Assembly (NCBI RefSeq): GCF_945859685.1
Contig: NC_079147.1
Location: 176,869,174 to 176,933,173, forward strand
Reading direction: 5' to 3'
Length of the DNA stretch: 64,000 nt
DNA from: Eupeodes corollae
Taxonomy: Eukaryota; Arthropoda; Insecta; Diptera; Syrphidae
Part shown: one piece after another, positions 44,205 through 56,374 of the stretch
Layout of the letters: every line of letters begins with the position of its first letter
Numbering within the stretch: the stretch's first letter is position 1
Translations under genes and position numbers: made by a program
Notes under the pieces: model-generated
What the model saw: the letters and a program-made list of their open reading frames with translations, nothing else
Databases searched by the model: none
Told to the model about the DNA's origin: nothing

Positions 44205-45000
44205 AATTAGGTACGCAAGAATTTTTTTTTGGAAAAAACGCCAGAAAATGTTTTCTGCTTCAAATTGGAAAAAGAAGCAGATTTTTTTGTGGAAAATAAG
44301 CGTGAAACATTGTGCCAGACAGAAATGGAAACAAAACAGAAACCAGAATGGAAATTAGGCCAGAAAACCAATTGATATATTCTGGCCTAATTTCCTGATG
44401 TCAATTTGGAAAAAAAAGAAAATGTTTTGCATTTTAAAAGTCGCTACTTGGTCAATATTGTAGATATTTTATCACAACAGGAGAAAACAGCCCTTGACAT
44501 GCACCCGTGGGGGGGGGCAGTCGCGGGCGAGGCGTGGCCATGGCATTGCGGACACAGTGCGGGCCGGCGCGGTTACGGCGTGGCTGCCACGCAAAAAATT
44601 ACTAAAGTTTTCAATAATTTTTTTTATTTGTAACAATTTATTTAACAAAGTAGTCAAGTGTCAATGATGAATTCGCGAGAGCAACTTAACAATAATTCTT
44701 ACAATAGATGAAAGAATGTGTAGTAAAACTGTTTATTTTTTACAACAATTTATACAAAATACAGTTTTCTGGCGTTTTTCCTAAACATGAAAAGGAAAAA
44801 CGCCAGAAAGTTTATTTCTGGCTTTTTTTCCAAATATTTTTTTTGCCTTTTTTTCCATTTCTGTAAATGTAAAAAAACGCCAGAATTGTTAGGAAAAAAT
44901 ACCTGAAATTCAGAAATTTTGCCAGAAAAATTTGTGATTTTTTCTTAGGAAAAAAAGCCAGAATTTTGTATGAAGAATTTTCTGGCCATTATTTCTGCGG
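44205..45000. repeat. Zone of CCAGAA / TTCTGG words with GGAAAAA / TTTTTCC partners
   Basis: The words CGCCAGAAA, GCCAGAA, CCAGAAT, TTCTGGCG, TTCTGGC and TTCTGGCC occur at least a dozen times in both orientations (for example 44240, 44309, 44341, 44361, 44382, 44767, 44812, 44819, 44880, 44921, 44959, 44980). They often sit beside GGAAAAA or its complement. They flank the GC-rich block at 44503-44592 on both sides. Nothing similar was seen elsewhere in the window. Unknown function; an old foldback-type or subterminal-repeat element is one reading. Confidence 0.6.
44503..44592. other. GC-rich block in AT-rich surroundings
   Basis: About 90 bases of high GC with CACCCGTGGGGGGGGGCAG, CGCGGGCGAGGCG, GCGGGCCGGCGCGG and GGCGTGGCTGCCACGC. 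The last contains the inverted pair GTGGC/GCCAC. The edges are abrupt. The short ORFs through it on both strands are not credible genes. Confidence 0.7.
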
Positions 45001-45710
45001 AGTGATACAGCTAAAAAATCGATTGTTATTGTAGTTCCGAAACAGTAGTTTGGCTGGTTTAGGGGGGCAGTTAATCCAAAGTATTTTTGATTACATTTTT
45101 TGCTATAGCACAATAGGGATCTAGTCTCCTTAGTTTGCCGTTGCTTCCGAATTAGCTAAGGAATCATTTATTCTACCAACACATTTAACACATTTAGAAT
45201 CTATAGGACTTTTAATGCAGCTTTTGTGTATTTCCCATGACGTTGACTTCCACCTGAAAGATGCTAATAGACTGTAGTGTCGCGGCGCGTCAGTATTGAT
45301 AGTTTGGTTCTTGACTCCTTCACCAAATTTCTTGGAATATTTTCAAACTACAAGTGTACCACTTAATGCTGTTTGATTTTGGGGTGTGGTTAACATTTTC
45401 ATCACTCACTCTTTCTTGGAAATTGACGCCTTTCAAAAGTTTTTCTCGAAGTTATATTTTTTGTTCTTAAAATGTATAGAAAGTTTACTTCTGAGGACTT
45501 GCAAATCTAGGCTTTTTCTCCAAAAGTCTTAATTTTTCTTTTATCCGATCTCTCCTGGCAAATCTTAATATGGCGCTCTTAACTGAGTTTTCGACTATCA
45601 CGTACAATGGGGCCAAGTTGCTAATGACATACAATGCTGCTAATCAGGTTCTCATAGTTTCGATAAGTTTTTGCTTACTGTGTGATCCTATTTTGTGACC
45701 ACAAGTGTAT

Positions 45711-48700
45711 TTATACATTAAATAAGATGTGTCTTCCCATACATATTATGACATTGTCAGCATTGTTGTTTCATATTAGCAACTCAACACAAATCTGGTG
45801 CCTCGATAGTAAAATATTTTGATCGGAATTCCTTGAGCTGAATCGAGTTGTTACATTTTACATATGGGACGTGTCTTCCAAATTGAATAATTTCATGAAA
45901 GTATTTATATTATTTTAATTATTGCATGCAGTTGCAGCACATAGCTTTAAATTATGTCCCTTTACCTAAATAACTACATAAGTACATGCATATGTGTGTA
46001 GTAGCCGCGAACGTAGAGGGTTTCTGTTAAAATTGTTTGAAATTAAATTATAGCCCCCGACTTGTGCATACAAACCAGGTGGCAAGAAGTAAAATTGCAT
46101 TAAGAAGGATGGGAGAGTTATTTTCGTTTACAATTTTGCATGTCAATGGGAAATATTGACTATTTCTATTTGTATGTTTGTAGGTTAAGTGATGTATGGC
46201 GGATTTAATCTTGTTGTATGGTAATTTTCCAATTTATTATGAGAGCCTCTATTTTATGCCTCTGAGACCGTCTCGTATATGTATGTACAGTGTACACCGT
46301 GAACTTATTTCTTATTTAAATATTTTGACCCCAGCCTTTCTGTAGGAGTAAATTAACCATATTTTGTTCAGTAGAAGGAAGAGTAAAGTTGTTAATTAAG
46401 CAGGTTTAAATTAAAATTAAATTCAGGTTAAAGCAAGTGAGCTGATATGATGCTGGGCATCAGAATTATGGTTTCCGAGAAATAAAGTTAGAATGTGTAA
46501 TTTACACACTGATGGTTATATTTACGCATGTACTTATGTAATAGTTATATGTGGCAAATTTCAATTACACTTTCTATATTTGCAAGCAAAAGATCATCAT
46601 CTGGCATCTTGAAAGGTAGACCACTATATTTTAGTAGTAATACATACATATAAATCAATAGTTATTGTTTTAAATAGGGTAATCCAGCTGAAAAGTCATA
46701 CTAATTTCTACAAAAGGTTCGCTAGTTAAATAAATTAATTTTACATAATTTGTATTCATAAATATTTAAGGATTGTTTACAAAGAAGTACTTCCTTTCTT
46801 TATTTTTCCCGAAAATTTACTTGAGAAAGCTGATGGCTTGCCATTATCATTTAATCACATTCATCATTTTGACAAGGTAATATTTTGTAAAGGAGAAATG
46901 GGGGTGTTGCAAATACATACAATTTTCTTCTTCTTTTACTTCGAAATTGCTAAACATCTTGGAAAAACATGAAACTAATAATGCAAAAAATGTATTTTTA
47001 AATTAATTAATCCATACAAAAATTGCGCATACGCCTAAGTGTACCAGAAAAACTTTAACTAATGATTTTATATTTATAAGTTGATACAGTTAAACATATT
47101 TCAGAAGAATGTATTACAAAATTGTAAGAAATTTAGCGAAATTCAGGCCAGGACGTAATTTAACTTAATAAAATGGATAATTTTAAACAAGATATGAAAA
47201 GAAATTAATTTTGTTTTCGTCCATTTGGTTAATTGAAGCTAAAATAAGAACAAAAGACAAGTAGTTTGTAGATTGTAGTCTAACGGTGGACAGATCTTCA
47301 TGTGAAATAGATGTCGATATATCTGTCTACAATAAATGATTGCACAATAAGAAGCAAATATTTTCTAATAATAAAGCAACTAACTGGAATCAGCTTGAAA
47401 AATCAAAATTATATTTTTATTGAGCTTTACAATTAATTCTAAAGAGATTACATTGACGCCCAGAAAACTCTCAGATCGATTTAGTAGTAAACAACGTTGA
47501 GAACCAGAATGAAATGTAAAATTTAAATTTTATTGTCTTAATCTTCTTTTGAAAACTTTCCAAAATAATTTTTAGGTTTTCTAAAAGGCAGTACGACTGA
47601 TACTGCAGTCAATACGAAGCAGCCACAAAAGACTCATAAAATAGGCAGCTAAGAGAGATTACACATCTTTTCAACACACCAACATGATTCAAAATGCATG
47701 TGTTTTTAATTTTGTAACGTTTTTTTGTAACTTTAATTTGGGTGCAGATAAAACATGAAATTTCAAAAATGGAGCAAACAGGAAAAACCTTTATCTCTCT
47801 CTGAATAGTTAAAATGCTGAACAACAAATTAGGTATCACACTTTATGAACCCCCATGATAAATGTAATACGGTGAATATGACATTTTTAGTGGTAATAAC
47901 TGGAATAATAAAATATGGCAATGATAATTCCAGCACTTACAGATATGGACTTGCAATTTGGAAAGCTAGAATTTTATACAGAATCGTTTCGACAAAAAAC
48001 ATTTTTTTATTATGAAAACATTTTTTTTTGTTTTTCGGTAGGTTTATTAGGTACAAACGTTTAATAAATCTAGACTAGTCTTTCGTCACAAAGAGAACTA
48101 CAATTTTTTTGTGACATAATTAAGAAACTATGCTTTCCAATACTTGGGCTTTTGGATTGATTTGATAGCATCGTTTTTAAAATAAGCTAAAAACAATATG
48201 GCTATTTTTTGTTTTTTTTTGCAACTTTGAACTTTTACTTTGCAAATCACGTTTCACCAAACTCAAAATTGCAAAGTTCTTTTTGTTTCACCAAACAATA
48301 TACATTAAAAATTATGTTATGTTTGTTTTGAAAAGTTGACGAAAACTGAAAAATTAATAAGAAAATAATAGTTGACAACAGAATTCTTACGAATTTACCA
48401 AAGAACATACATTTTCCAGTTAGCTCGTCGATTCATTTCAATTTCAAAAATGTCTGCTTTGTAAAGTTTTTTCAACCCATTGAAATCGTAGCAGTCCTAA
48501 AATGCAACTTGTAATTGTTTCTTTTAAAAAGCAAGATATAAAAGTAAGATAATTTATAAAAAAAAAATTAATTTTTTTGAATAATATAGACCCAAGAGTA
48601 GTGAAACTGATATCGATAATGATTTTCCGGCAAAAGAAAGTTGTCGATTAACGAAAAGTACCATTGAATTTGTGTTGATTAAAATGGTATAAAAAAAAGT

Positions 48701-48863
48701 ACAATTCAATGGCCAAAGAAATATGTTTCGAAGACTCTTGTAACAACTTTTGTTTTTTTTTTTTTTGGAAGACAAATTTTTATAAATCTTGAAGTAACAA
48801 CATAAGCATTCAAAAATTACCGCTTTATTTTTACAACCTCTAAGACGACTAACTTTTTTTCTG
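45711..48863. other. Long interval without recognised genes
   Basis: No motif-bearing frame was found on either strand. TTTCACCAAAC occurs near 48254 and 48288 and again in inverse form at 52163, a possible MITE word. Otherwise AT-rich and featureless. Confidence 0.4.
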
Positions 48864-51835
48864 CCCATTGGAAATTATTGTAATCGGTCCGATTTGACTA
48901 ATTGGAAATTTTGTCATTTCTCGACGTTTTAAGGTCCCTAGAGTCAAAATAAAAGATTTTTTAGAGAGATGTCTGTGTGTACTTTTGTTCGTACGTCGTA
49001 GATGTTTCAAGAAGTTTTAGAAATATCGACTTCAAATACAGAACATACAGATTATAATGCAGAAATGACTCTCAAAAAATTTAAGTAGGTGTGTTTTTGC
49101 CATAACTATTTTAAAAAAAGTGAACATATTGGTTAACCCAAAAATATCTCACGAACCAATAACGCTAGCGACTTGAACTAAATTGTATACTATATATTTT
49201 GACGTGATACTATACTAAAATATCTTTTCAAAAACTGTTGACTTCACAATAATTTCATTTAATAGGAAATATTGTTTTTTACATTCAGTAAAATTTTTAT
49301 AAGAATCCGAAACTCAGTTTTTTTTTATTAAAATTTAAATCTACAAAAAAATAGTACGGACAATTGGTAGGAATTGATATTTGGTTCTTGAAATCTCGCG
49401 ATTAAATCAAGGCATTGACTTTAAAATCATATGATTATGTACTCTTAATTTTGTTATAAGAAAATGTTCTTAGAAGAAATACAAATTTTGAAGAAATGTT
49501 ACTAAAATTTGTAAACATTGTATTTCGACTAAATATCTCGTTAGCAAAAATAGATTTTGAAATTAAACTATTTCATCATATACAAAATATTGTTGGTTAA
49601 TCTTTTAGAAAAATTCAACTGACAATTTTTTATCAAAACGGGAAAATCTACATAAACAACAAAAAACTGATAAGAAATTGTTTCCGACTCAAGTATTAGC
49701 AGAACAAAGAAAAATATTTTGACTTCAAATTATTTATCTTTAGTATTTTATTATTTATTTATTTTTTCATCAATCAGACAAAAATATCTTACAGACTAAT
49801 TGAAAATAACTTACATAAATAAAAATAAATATATATAAATGACGTTGTAGATTACATTTAAGGGTAGCCGGATTACTATTACTCAATCAAAGACAGAAGC
49901 GAAGAACAATTGATACGAGAAGAGAAAATATCACTTACAAACAATACAGAGTACATTTTTCTACGGTTTTCGAGTGACTGAATATCAATTAGCTTACATC
50001 TAGTTGAATAAGAGTTCATTTCAATATTCCAACCAAGTTTCCAAATAACGAACCTAGTGAACTTTTTCTGAACATTTTCAATTCTAGTAGAATGAATGCT
50101 GTAATGAGGGTTCCATATAACACATCCATACTCTAAAATAGATCTGACATAAGCATTATACAGACATTTTAGAGTATAGGGATCAGTAAAACCAGATGAA
50201 TTACGTTTTATGAAACCAAGCATGGTGTTAGATGCAATTATGTATTCGATATGTTTTATAAAGTTTAATTTACAATCAAATATTATTTCCAAATCTTTTT
50301 TTTCAAAAACTCTTTCTAGAATATTATTGTTTATTTTGTAGTCGAATTTGATAGGATTGGCAATACGCGAAAAAGTAAAACACTGACATTTGGAGACATT
50401 CAAAAACAAGTCATTAATGGTGCACCAATTAGTTAAACAACTAAGATCGTCTTGGAGTAGATGGTAGTCGCGAGAGGATTTAATGCTTTTAAAGAATTTA
50501 AGATCGTCTGCAAAAAGAAGGCGGTGATGAGTTTTTAAAAACGTTAGGCATGTCATTAATAAAAATCAAGAACAATAACGGTCAAAGATGACTACCTTGC
50601 GGTATGCCAGAGGTTACCAATAAAGGAGAAGATTGAATGTTATCTATGGAACCAATTTGATAACGTTTCGTTAAGCAGGAAGAAAGCCATGATAGCATAG
50701 CAGAGTGAAAGGCTGCGCTTTTTAGTTTAGAATTTAGTATCAAATGATTTGGTAAGGTGATATTATTTCTTTGAACCAAAACAATAATTTATCGTATACA
50801 ATCTTTTCAAAAAGTTTAGGTATCGCTGAGAGTTTGCAGATCGGGCGATAGTTTAATATTTCCTGTTTAGAACCTGATTTTTGTATTGGATTGATGAAGG
50901 ATTTCTTTCACTCAGAGAGAAATTCTCCTTTAGAAAGAGAATTATTAAAAACAATTGTTTAAGGTTCAGCAAGAGCAAATGCACATTTTTTTAAAATAAC
51001 TGGAGGAATTTCATCTGGACCAGCACTTTTATCGCAGCTTAAGCTATGTAATGCATTTTCAACTTCATTTACACTTATATTCAAAAATCCAATACTTAAT
51101 GGAGTTTCGGAATTAATTGTTTGTAAAGAATATCCCTTTGGAGAAGTATAGTTTGATTGGAAATAAGCTGACAAAAACATTACAAATAGATGCAATATCG
51201 GAGTATGTGTCACCCATTTACTGCATTGTTTTTGGTAACCCATTACATCTTTTTTTATTCTTTATGAAAAACCAGAAACTTTTATTATTATGCTTTAATT
51301 CTCTCTATTGAATATATATAATTGTTATAAAGAAACTAATTTAGAACATTGAATTCTCTATCCAATTGGGAATAGCTGAATTTAAGAAAAGAATTATCTA
51401 ATGAATTTCGATATAGCTTATAAGGTTTGTTCTTTTTCTTGCTAAGATTACATAACCTTTTATTGAACCATGAAGGGTTCGAATTACATTTAATAGGCAA
51501 TTTCGGTACGAATGTATTAATTGCACTTTTCAACGAGTTAGTAAAAAATTTGTATGAAACCAATAAATCAGAATAATTAAGCTGAAAATTCCAGTTAAAT
51601 TGAGACATATAACTCACTATGCCCTGAATATTAGCCTTGTGGTACATTAAATTAAATTTATTAGAAAATTTATTTTTAAAATATTCAATATATTCAAAAC
51701 AAATAGATAAAGCTTTATGATGTATTGAATTCGGAGCAATAGGAGAATCTGAATTGAATATATCTTTCACAAAATATTGTTATGAATATTTTGTTAAAAG
51801 TTTAAGCCAGACTAATAGACTGACAGGATGGGAAG
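48864..51835 (-). mobile_element. Element R copy split by a LINE
   Basis: The low-coordinate side is the R 3' end (GCCCATTGGAAATTATTGTA, then CGGTCCGATTTG and TTTCTCGACGTTTTAAGGTC). It continues through shortened tandem units to about 49741. A LINE (49742-51785) then intervenes. R resumes at 51790 with AAAAGTTTAAGCCAGACTAA, GACTGACAGGATGGGAAGT, which is a diverged reversed R 5' part. The hairpin is mutated. Confidence 0.7.
49742..51785 (-). pseudogene. LINE polymerase nested in element R, internally deleted
   Basis: Minus-strand frames: 51336-51770 encodes the linker (NPSWFNKRLCNLSKKKNKPY). 50959-51243 has KSAGPDEIPPVILKKC. 50582-50779 has SWLSSCLTKRYQIG and motif B TSGIPQGSHL. 49879-50556 has motif C LLFADDLKFFK, TNWCTINDLFLNVSKCQCF and YNAYVRSILEYGCVIWNPHY. 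Between LFEKIVYDKLL-like sequence (50800) and LNSKLKSAAF the motif A block (GRST... to KAFDR) is missing, so the enzyme is dead. The 5' truncation just upstream of the linker is typical of LINE insertions. Same family as 781-2048 and 42250-43090, and the best preserved of the three. Confidence 0.87.
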
Positions 51836-52320
51836 TCTCTTATTATTTTTGTCTGATTGACTAATGCTGCATTTTCAACGCCAGCTTGTACATACGTTAT
51901 TTGATCATATTGGATCTTAATGAACACAATCTAAGGTTTACCTTACACTTTTCAAATCACAAATCAATTGAAAAATTTTATTTTAAATTGGTGAAGCACA
52001 TTTTTTTATCACTTTTCAAATAAAGTCTTAGAAATCAAAAATTAAAATTTTTTTGTACTTTTCAAATTTTGTGAAACACTTTACTTTGCATGATTTTTAT
52101 TTTATTCTCAATATATTTTATTATTTTTTTGTAAGATTGGAAAGTAAAATGTGTTTGGTGAAATAGGCCCCAGGTTACCCAGTTTGCTTATCATGAAATC
52201 AAGTGTGAAATTTATAATTTTCAAAACAGAATCCTTAAAGTACTGTTGAAATAGTTCGATCCATCTATTGGTTGTTTTTTAACAAAATTATTGTTTAACT
52301 AAAAGAATCTTTGATCTTAG
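51836..52320. other. AT-rich interval with a possible MITE end
   Basis: GTGTTTGGTGAAATAGGCCCCAG at 52151 (over 20 bases, quoted only by its core TTTGGTGAAATAGGCCCC) resembles the end of known MITEs. The 51960-52145 stretch repeats CTTTTCAAAT words. No partner end was found. Confidence 0.3.
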
Positions 52321-52415
52321 CTATGGACCGAGCTAGATGGAGAAGTTTGTTGGGTGAGACCCTAGTTCACACAGGACTGTAGCGATACATTAAGTAAGTA
52401 AGTAAAAGAATCTTT
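52321..52415 (+). pseudogene. C-terminal tip of a LINE polymerase with TAAG-repeat tail
   Basis: The frame from 52323 reads MDRARWRSLLGETLVHTGL then a stop, followed by TTAAGTAAGTAAGTAA. A short D-R-x-x-W-R-x-L-x-x-E end followed by a TAAG repeat is, from memory, the usual 3' terminus of one group of insect LINEs. Only this extreme 3' end was inserted. Confidence 0.6.
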
Positions 52416-54415
52416 GCCTTAGGCAACACAAGCATTTTTTTAAACTTCAAATTATCATTTAGTTACTCGTAAAACGACTGACTGTATATTCTTTAATTTC
52501 CCATGATGATGGCCATAAATCATAACCAAAAACATTTTTTAACAACTCGAGCGCTACTTTTTTGTGGTCTAGTTTAAAAGCTTAAATTATGGTTAAAATT
52601 TTACAATAATTATAGTATCACTTATCCATTAACGAGGGTGCCTTCTTCAAATTTAAGATAAATCTCTATAAAAGGATATAATAATTTGCAAAGTCATTCA
52701 ATTTACTCATTAATTCATCCTTCGACCCTCCTTTCATTCTCATCAGCCTATTTAAGGTGTATAAAATATTTAATTGATAATAATTCCCTTGCCATGATGC
52801 TATCATCAATCCCACCATCACTAATAGCATTCTCGATTTACCCACTAAATATCATTTTTCTTTTTCATTTTTTTTGTAGCAACAATTTAATTTAACCACC
52901 TTTTTCATCTATAAGATACCTACGACCTTCATTCATCAATTTCCTCCGTTTGCACCTTTATTAGTTAGACGGGTAAGTTTAATACAGTAGAGTTGAGTCT
53001 GTCTTCTTTGAACCCCCGAACGTCCAACGCAGCAGCACTGACCCTAAGCCTCATCATATAAAAACAATCATCACTTAAAATACCACCCTTTATACCTACC
53101 GCATCATCATATAGAGGTAAAATTATTATAGGTGGTATATAGGGCTACCTCTCCAGACTTAATGGCTTGAAATTGTTCTCCGTCATCACACAGCTCGCAC
53201 ACTGGCACTTTGGATTTTATATTTTCAACTTCATTAATAAAGGCCAAGAGAATGCAAACTTTGTTATGTTTTTGAAAAAGGAAAAGAAAAGATATTTTCG
53301 GTCAGCAAAAACCGCTGTTAGATCAAGACGAAGAAAAAACAACAACAAAAAACAAAGTTAAAATCAACAATAACGTCCCTAAACTTTTTGTAATAAATTT
53401 AAGGGTATTTTGCTGGCAAACTTTTTTCCACGGCCCTACAAGGGAGTGTCGTCGTATTTTATTGAGTCAAGAGTCTAGCTTTTTGCTTCTTAGTGTAACA
53501 CAAAAAATATGGTTATGATGTTAAGGTATGTAGAGACGAAAATTCTTGCCTCAGACGAGAACAGAATTTTAGAAAGAAAAACCTTCTTAGTGCCGAAATA
53601 TTTACCGAGAACATCCAAAATTGGAAGTTTCAGTACCCAAAAGAAATCTTGCAAGGGTGTTACTTTGAAGGCGTTATAGTGTCTGGCCTGGTTTTGTTGG
53701 TAAACGAAAATAATGTGGTAACTCTTTAAAAAATCTCTTCATACAAAGAGGTGGCGAAGAACAATTTACGTGAATCGCTGGAGAAAAAGTTTTTTAATTG
53801 AAAACTTTTACAAGGTTTGGCGGTGGCCATGGGAACGTTGCTAGTCGTCTCTTTGCTATTTCTCAAGTAACAAACAAACTAAACAACAATATGTGCAGGT
53901 AAGGTATCCAAATAAAAGTTCGTTACATAAAAATTGAATATTATATAAATCTAAGTTGTGTTTGAAATTGCAAACAAGATGTACTAATCCAAGGTTTTGA
54001 ATTCAAATGTTGTAGATAAAAAGAAAAAAAAAGTTTGTTTGAAAACAAAAAGGTGGGACTTGCTGATGGAGGGGAATATTGTGATTATATCAGCACTACA
54101 CCACGATCTGAGACTTTAATCAATTGAGACTAAAACAAATTGTTTTAACTCATCTTTCGGATGAAGGTATGTTTCTTAGTTAAAGAAAAACAAAATAATA
54201 ATAAATAAAAAAAAAAAAAATTAGTATAGTTAATTCAAAAGCATATTTACTTCAAATTTTCAAACTTTGTAATTTTGTGTTTTATGATAAAGACTGTAAG
54301 ATCCTTAACAAAGGTTGTAAAATACAATAATTGAGGGAATGTTGCGATACCGATACAAAATTGAATACGATAAAATTAAAGGTATTATAGCAGAATCAGT
54401 ATGATTGAGTTTAAA
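52416..54415. other. Interval without recognised genes
   Basis: Short ORFs at 52686-52895 and 53167-53361 show no recognised domain. The rest is AT-rich and featureless. Confidence 0.4.
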
Positions 54416-54967
54416 TTGCAGATGCCGTTGAAGTTGAAGATAAAGGTGTAGTTGAAGTTAAAGTTGTAGTTGAAATTGGAGTTGAAGTTGAACTTAAAGT
54501 TGAAGTTGAAGATGAAGGTGTAGTTGAAGTTGAATTTGAAGTTGAACTTGAAGTTCAACTTGAGTTTGAAATTGAAGATGAGTTGTAGTTGAATTTGAAA
54601 TTGAAGTTGAAGTTGTAGTTGAAATTGAAGTTCAAGTTGAAGTTGTAGTTGAAATTGAAGGTGAAGTTAAAGTTAAAGTTGAAGACGAAGTTTTAGTTGA
54701 AGATGAAGTTGTAGTTGAAATTGAAGTTGAAGGTGAAGTTAAAGTTAAGGTTGAATTTGAATATGAACTTGTAGTTGAAATTGAAGATGAAGTTGAAGTT
54801 TAAGTTGAAGTTAAAGTTGTAGTTGAAGTTGAAGTCGAAGTTGAAGTTAGAGTTGAAGTTGAAGTTGAAGCTAAAGCTGAAGTTGAAATTGAAGTTGAAT
54901 TTCAAATTGAAGTTAAAGTTGATGTTGAAGTTAAGGTTGAAGTTGAAATTAAAGTTCAAGTTGAAGT
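54416..54967. repeat. GTTGAA hexamer satellite, about 550 bp
   Basis: Roughly ninety GTTGAA-like units, with regular variants GTTGTA, ATTGAA, GATGAA and GTTAAA, run from a sharp start near 54416 to GTTGAAG at 54967. The minus-strand ORF of alternating N and F and the plus-strand ORF of alternating K and L are repeat translations. Confidence 0.95.
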
Positions 54968-55052
54968 ATACAGAGTCAATTACATATACAAATGCAATTT
55001 TACGAATACTTGTGTAGCCATACTACCGCTGAGCTGGAATCTCTAACTATTG

Positions 55053-56374
55053 ATAAAAAGAGGCTGGGATGTAACCCACACTGATAAATTTACATCCCGT
55101 CTGTCGGTTTGTCTTGCTTAAAAGTTCATAGGTTTTCGTGTTGGGTTAAAAAAGTTGTCAGTTGAATTATTCTTAAAAATAGTAAAATTACTAACAATAT
55201 TTTTTATAGTTTAGTTTCAAAATCTAATTTTTAGACTAAAACACATTTTTACAAATTTTAATAGCTTTCTTTAATTTTTACAAATTAGATAAATGAAATA
55301 AAATTGAGGATATATCAATAACCGAACATAAAATTTTACCAAATTTGAGTACTATTTGGTGTAGATTTTATTTTTTATGAAAAAACAGACTGTAGGATTT
55401 TTGTAAGAAAAAAGCAAATAGCTTTTCAAAAATTAAAGAGTCGGAGGTAAATTTTGACCAAGTTTTAGTACAGTTTTTTGTTTAGGTCTGTCAATTCGAT
55501 TTTTCTCAAAATTATGTTGAATGTTGACAACAATATTTCTTAAAAGATAAAAGTAGTTTAAAGATAATATCTTTAAGTTTTGAAAAGACGTTTGATTTGA
55601 AAATCAATTTTCACCATTTTTTATTAATTTTTTTGTTTTGGTTTTTATTTTCTTTATTTTTTTCTCAAAATTTAATTGAATGTTGACAACAATAATTTTT
55701 AAAAGATAAAAGTAGTTTAAAGCCAATATCTCAAAGTTTTGAAAAGATATTTGATTTGAAAATCAATTTTCACCAACTTTTTTTTCATTTTTTTGCTTAG
55801 GTTTTTATTTTTTGTAAACAAACTGTCAATTCGATTTTTTCTCAAAATGTGAGTAAAAACGTTATTTTTCGTCGCGCAAAATTGTTTTGAAGATGAAATC
55901 ATTTTTATTTGTAAAATTTTCGAGGTCACACATTTTTTTTTAGTATTTTTGATTTCAAAAAATATACTGGTTTGGTATCACGTTACAATATATAATATAA
56001 AATTTAATTTAAGTCTCTAGCGCCATTGAGTCGTGAGATATTTAGGGTTAACCAAAATTTTCATCTTTTTTTAAACTCCATATTATGTTAAAAAAAACTA
56101 TCAACGCAATTTTCTTGAGAGCCCTTGCTGCATCTTTTTGCATTATTATCTGTATAACAACATTTATTTGAAGTCGATATTTCTTCTGGTTCTTGAGCTA
56201 TGAACGACGAAAAAACGTCACGAACGTACTGACGTACGAACGTACGTACGCACGCAAGCACAGACATCTTTTAAAAATCTTTTGTTTTGACTCTAGGGAT
56301 CTAGAAACGTCGAGAAATGTCAACATTTTTAAATTTGACAAATCGGACCCATTAAAAAAACTTCCTATGGGAAG
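55053..56374 (+). mobile_element. Element R, long copy
   Basis: It starts AAAAAGAGGCTGGGATGTAA and ends in the exact hairpin AACTTCCTATGGGAAGTT. The array has fewer units than 3021-4762 (TCGATTTTT-type words near 55496 and 55831, with a degraded unit between). The 3' module is complete: GTCGATATTTCTTCTGG, ATGAACGACGAAAAAACG, ACGTACGAACGTACGTACG, TTGACTCTAGGGATCTAGAA. The sequence lies 86 bases after the GTTGAA satellite. Confidence 0.85.

Larger units (their letters stand above)
41847..45710. mobile_element. Possible Tc1-like inverted-repeat pair enclosing older insertions
   Basis: ACAGTTGTGGTCATAAAAT (41848-41866) faces ACACTTGTGGTCACAAAAT (complement of 45690-45708), with 17 of 19 bases equal, and the right copy is next to TA. 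Starts of this type (CAGTTGTGGTCA...) are common in Tc1-like elements. The 3.9-kb span is too long for Tc1 alone and holds a LINE relic and the CCAGAA zone, so insertions would have to be nested. No convincing transposase was read in 45120-45690. Confidence 0.35.

Noticed and set aside
44406..44657. ORFs through the GC-rich block
   Set aside because: Both strands are open only because the block is short and GC-rich. No motif is present.
45120..45690. Tc1 transposase on the minus strand next to the right Tc1-like end
   Set aside because: Translations in all three frames gave no convincing run of family blocks. Only the end pair is reported.
54693..55017. ORFs of alternating Asn-Phe and Lys-Leu
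   Set aside because: They are translations of the GTTGAA satellite, not proteins.
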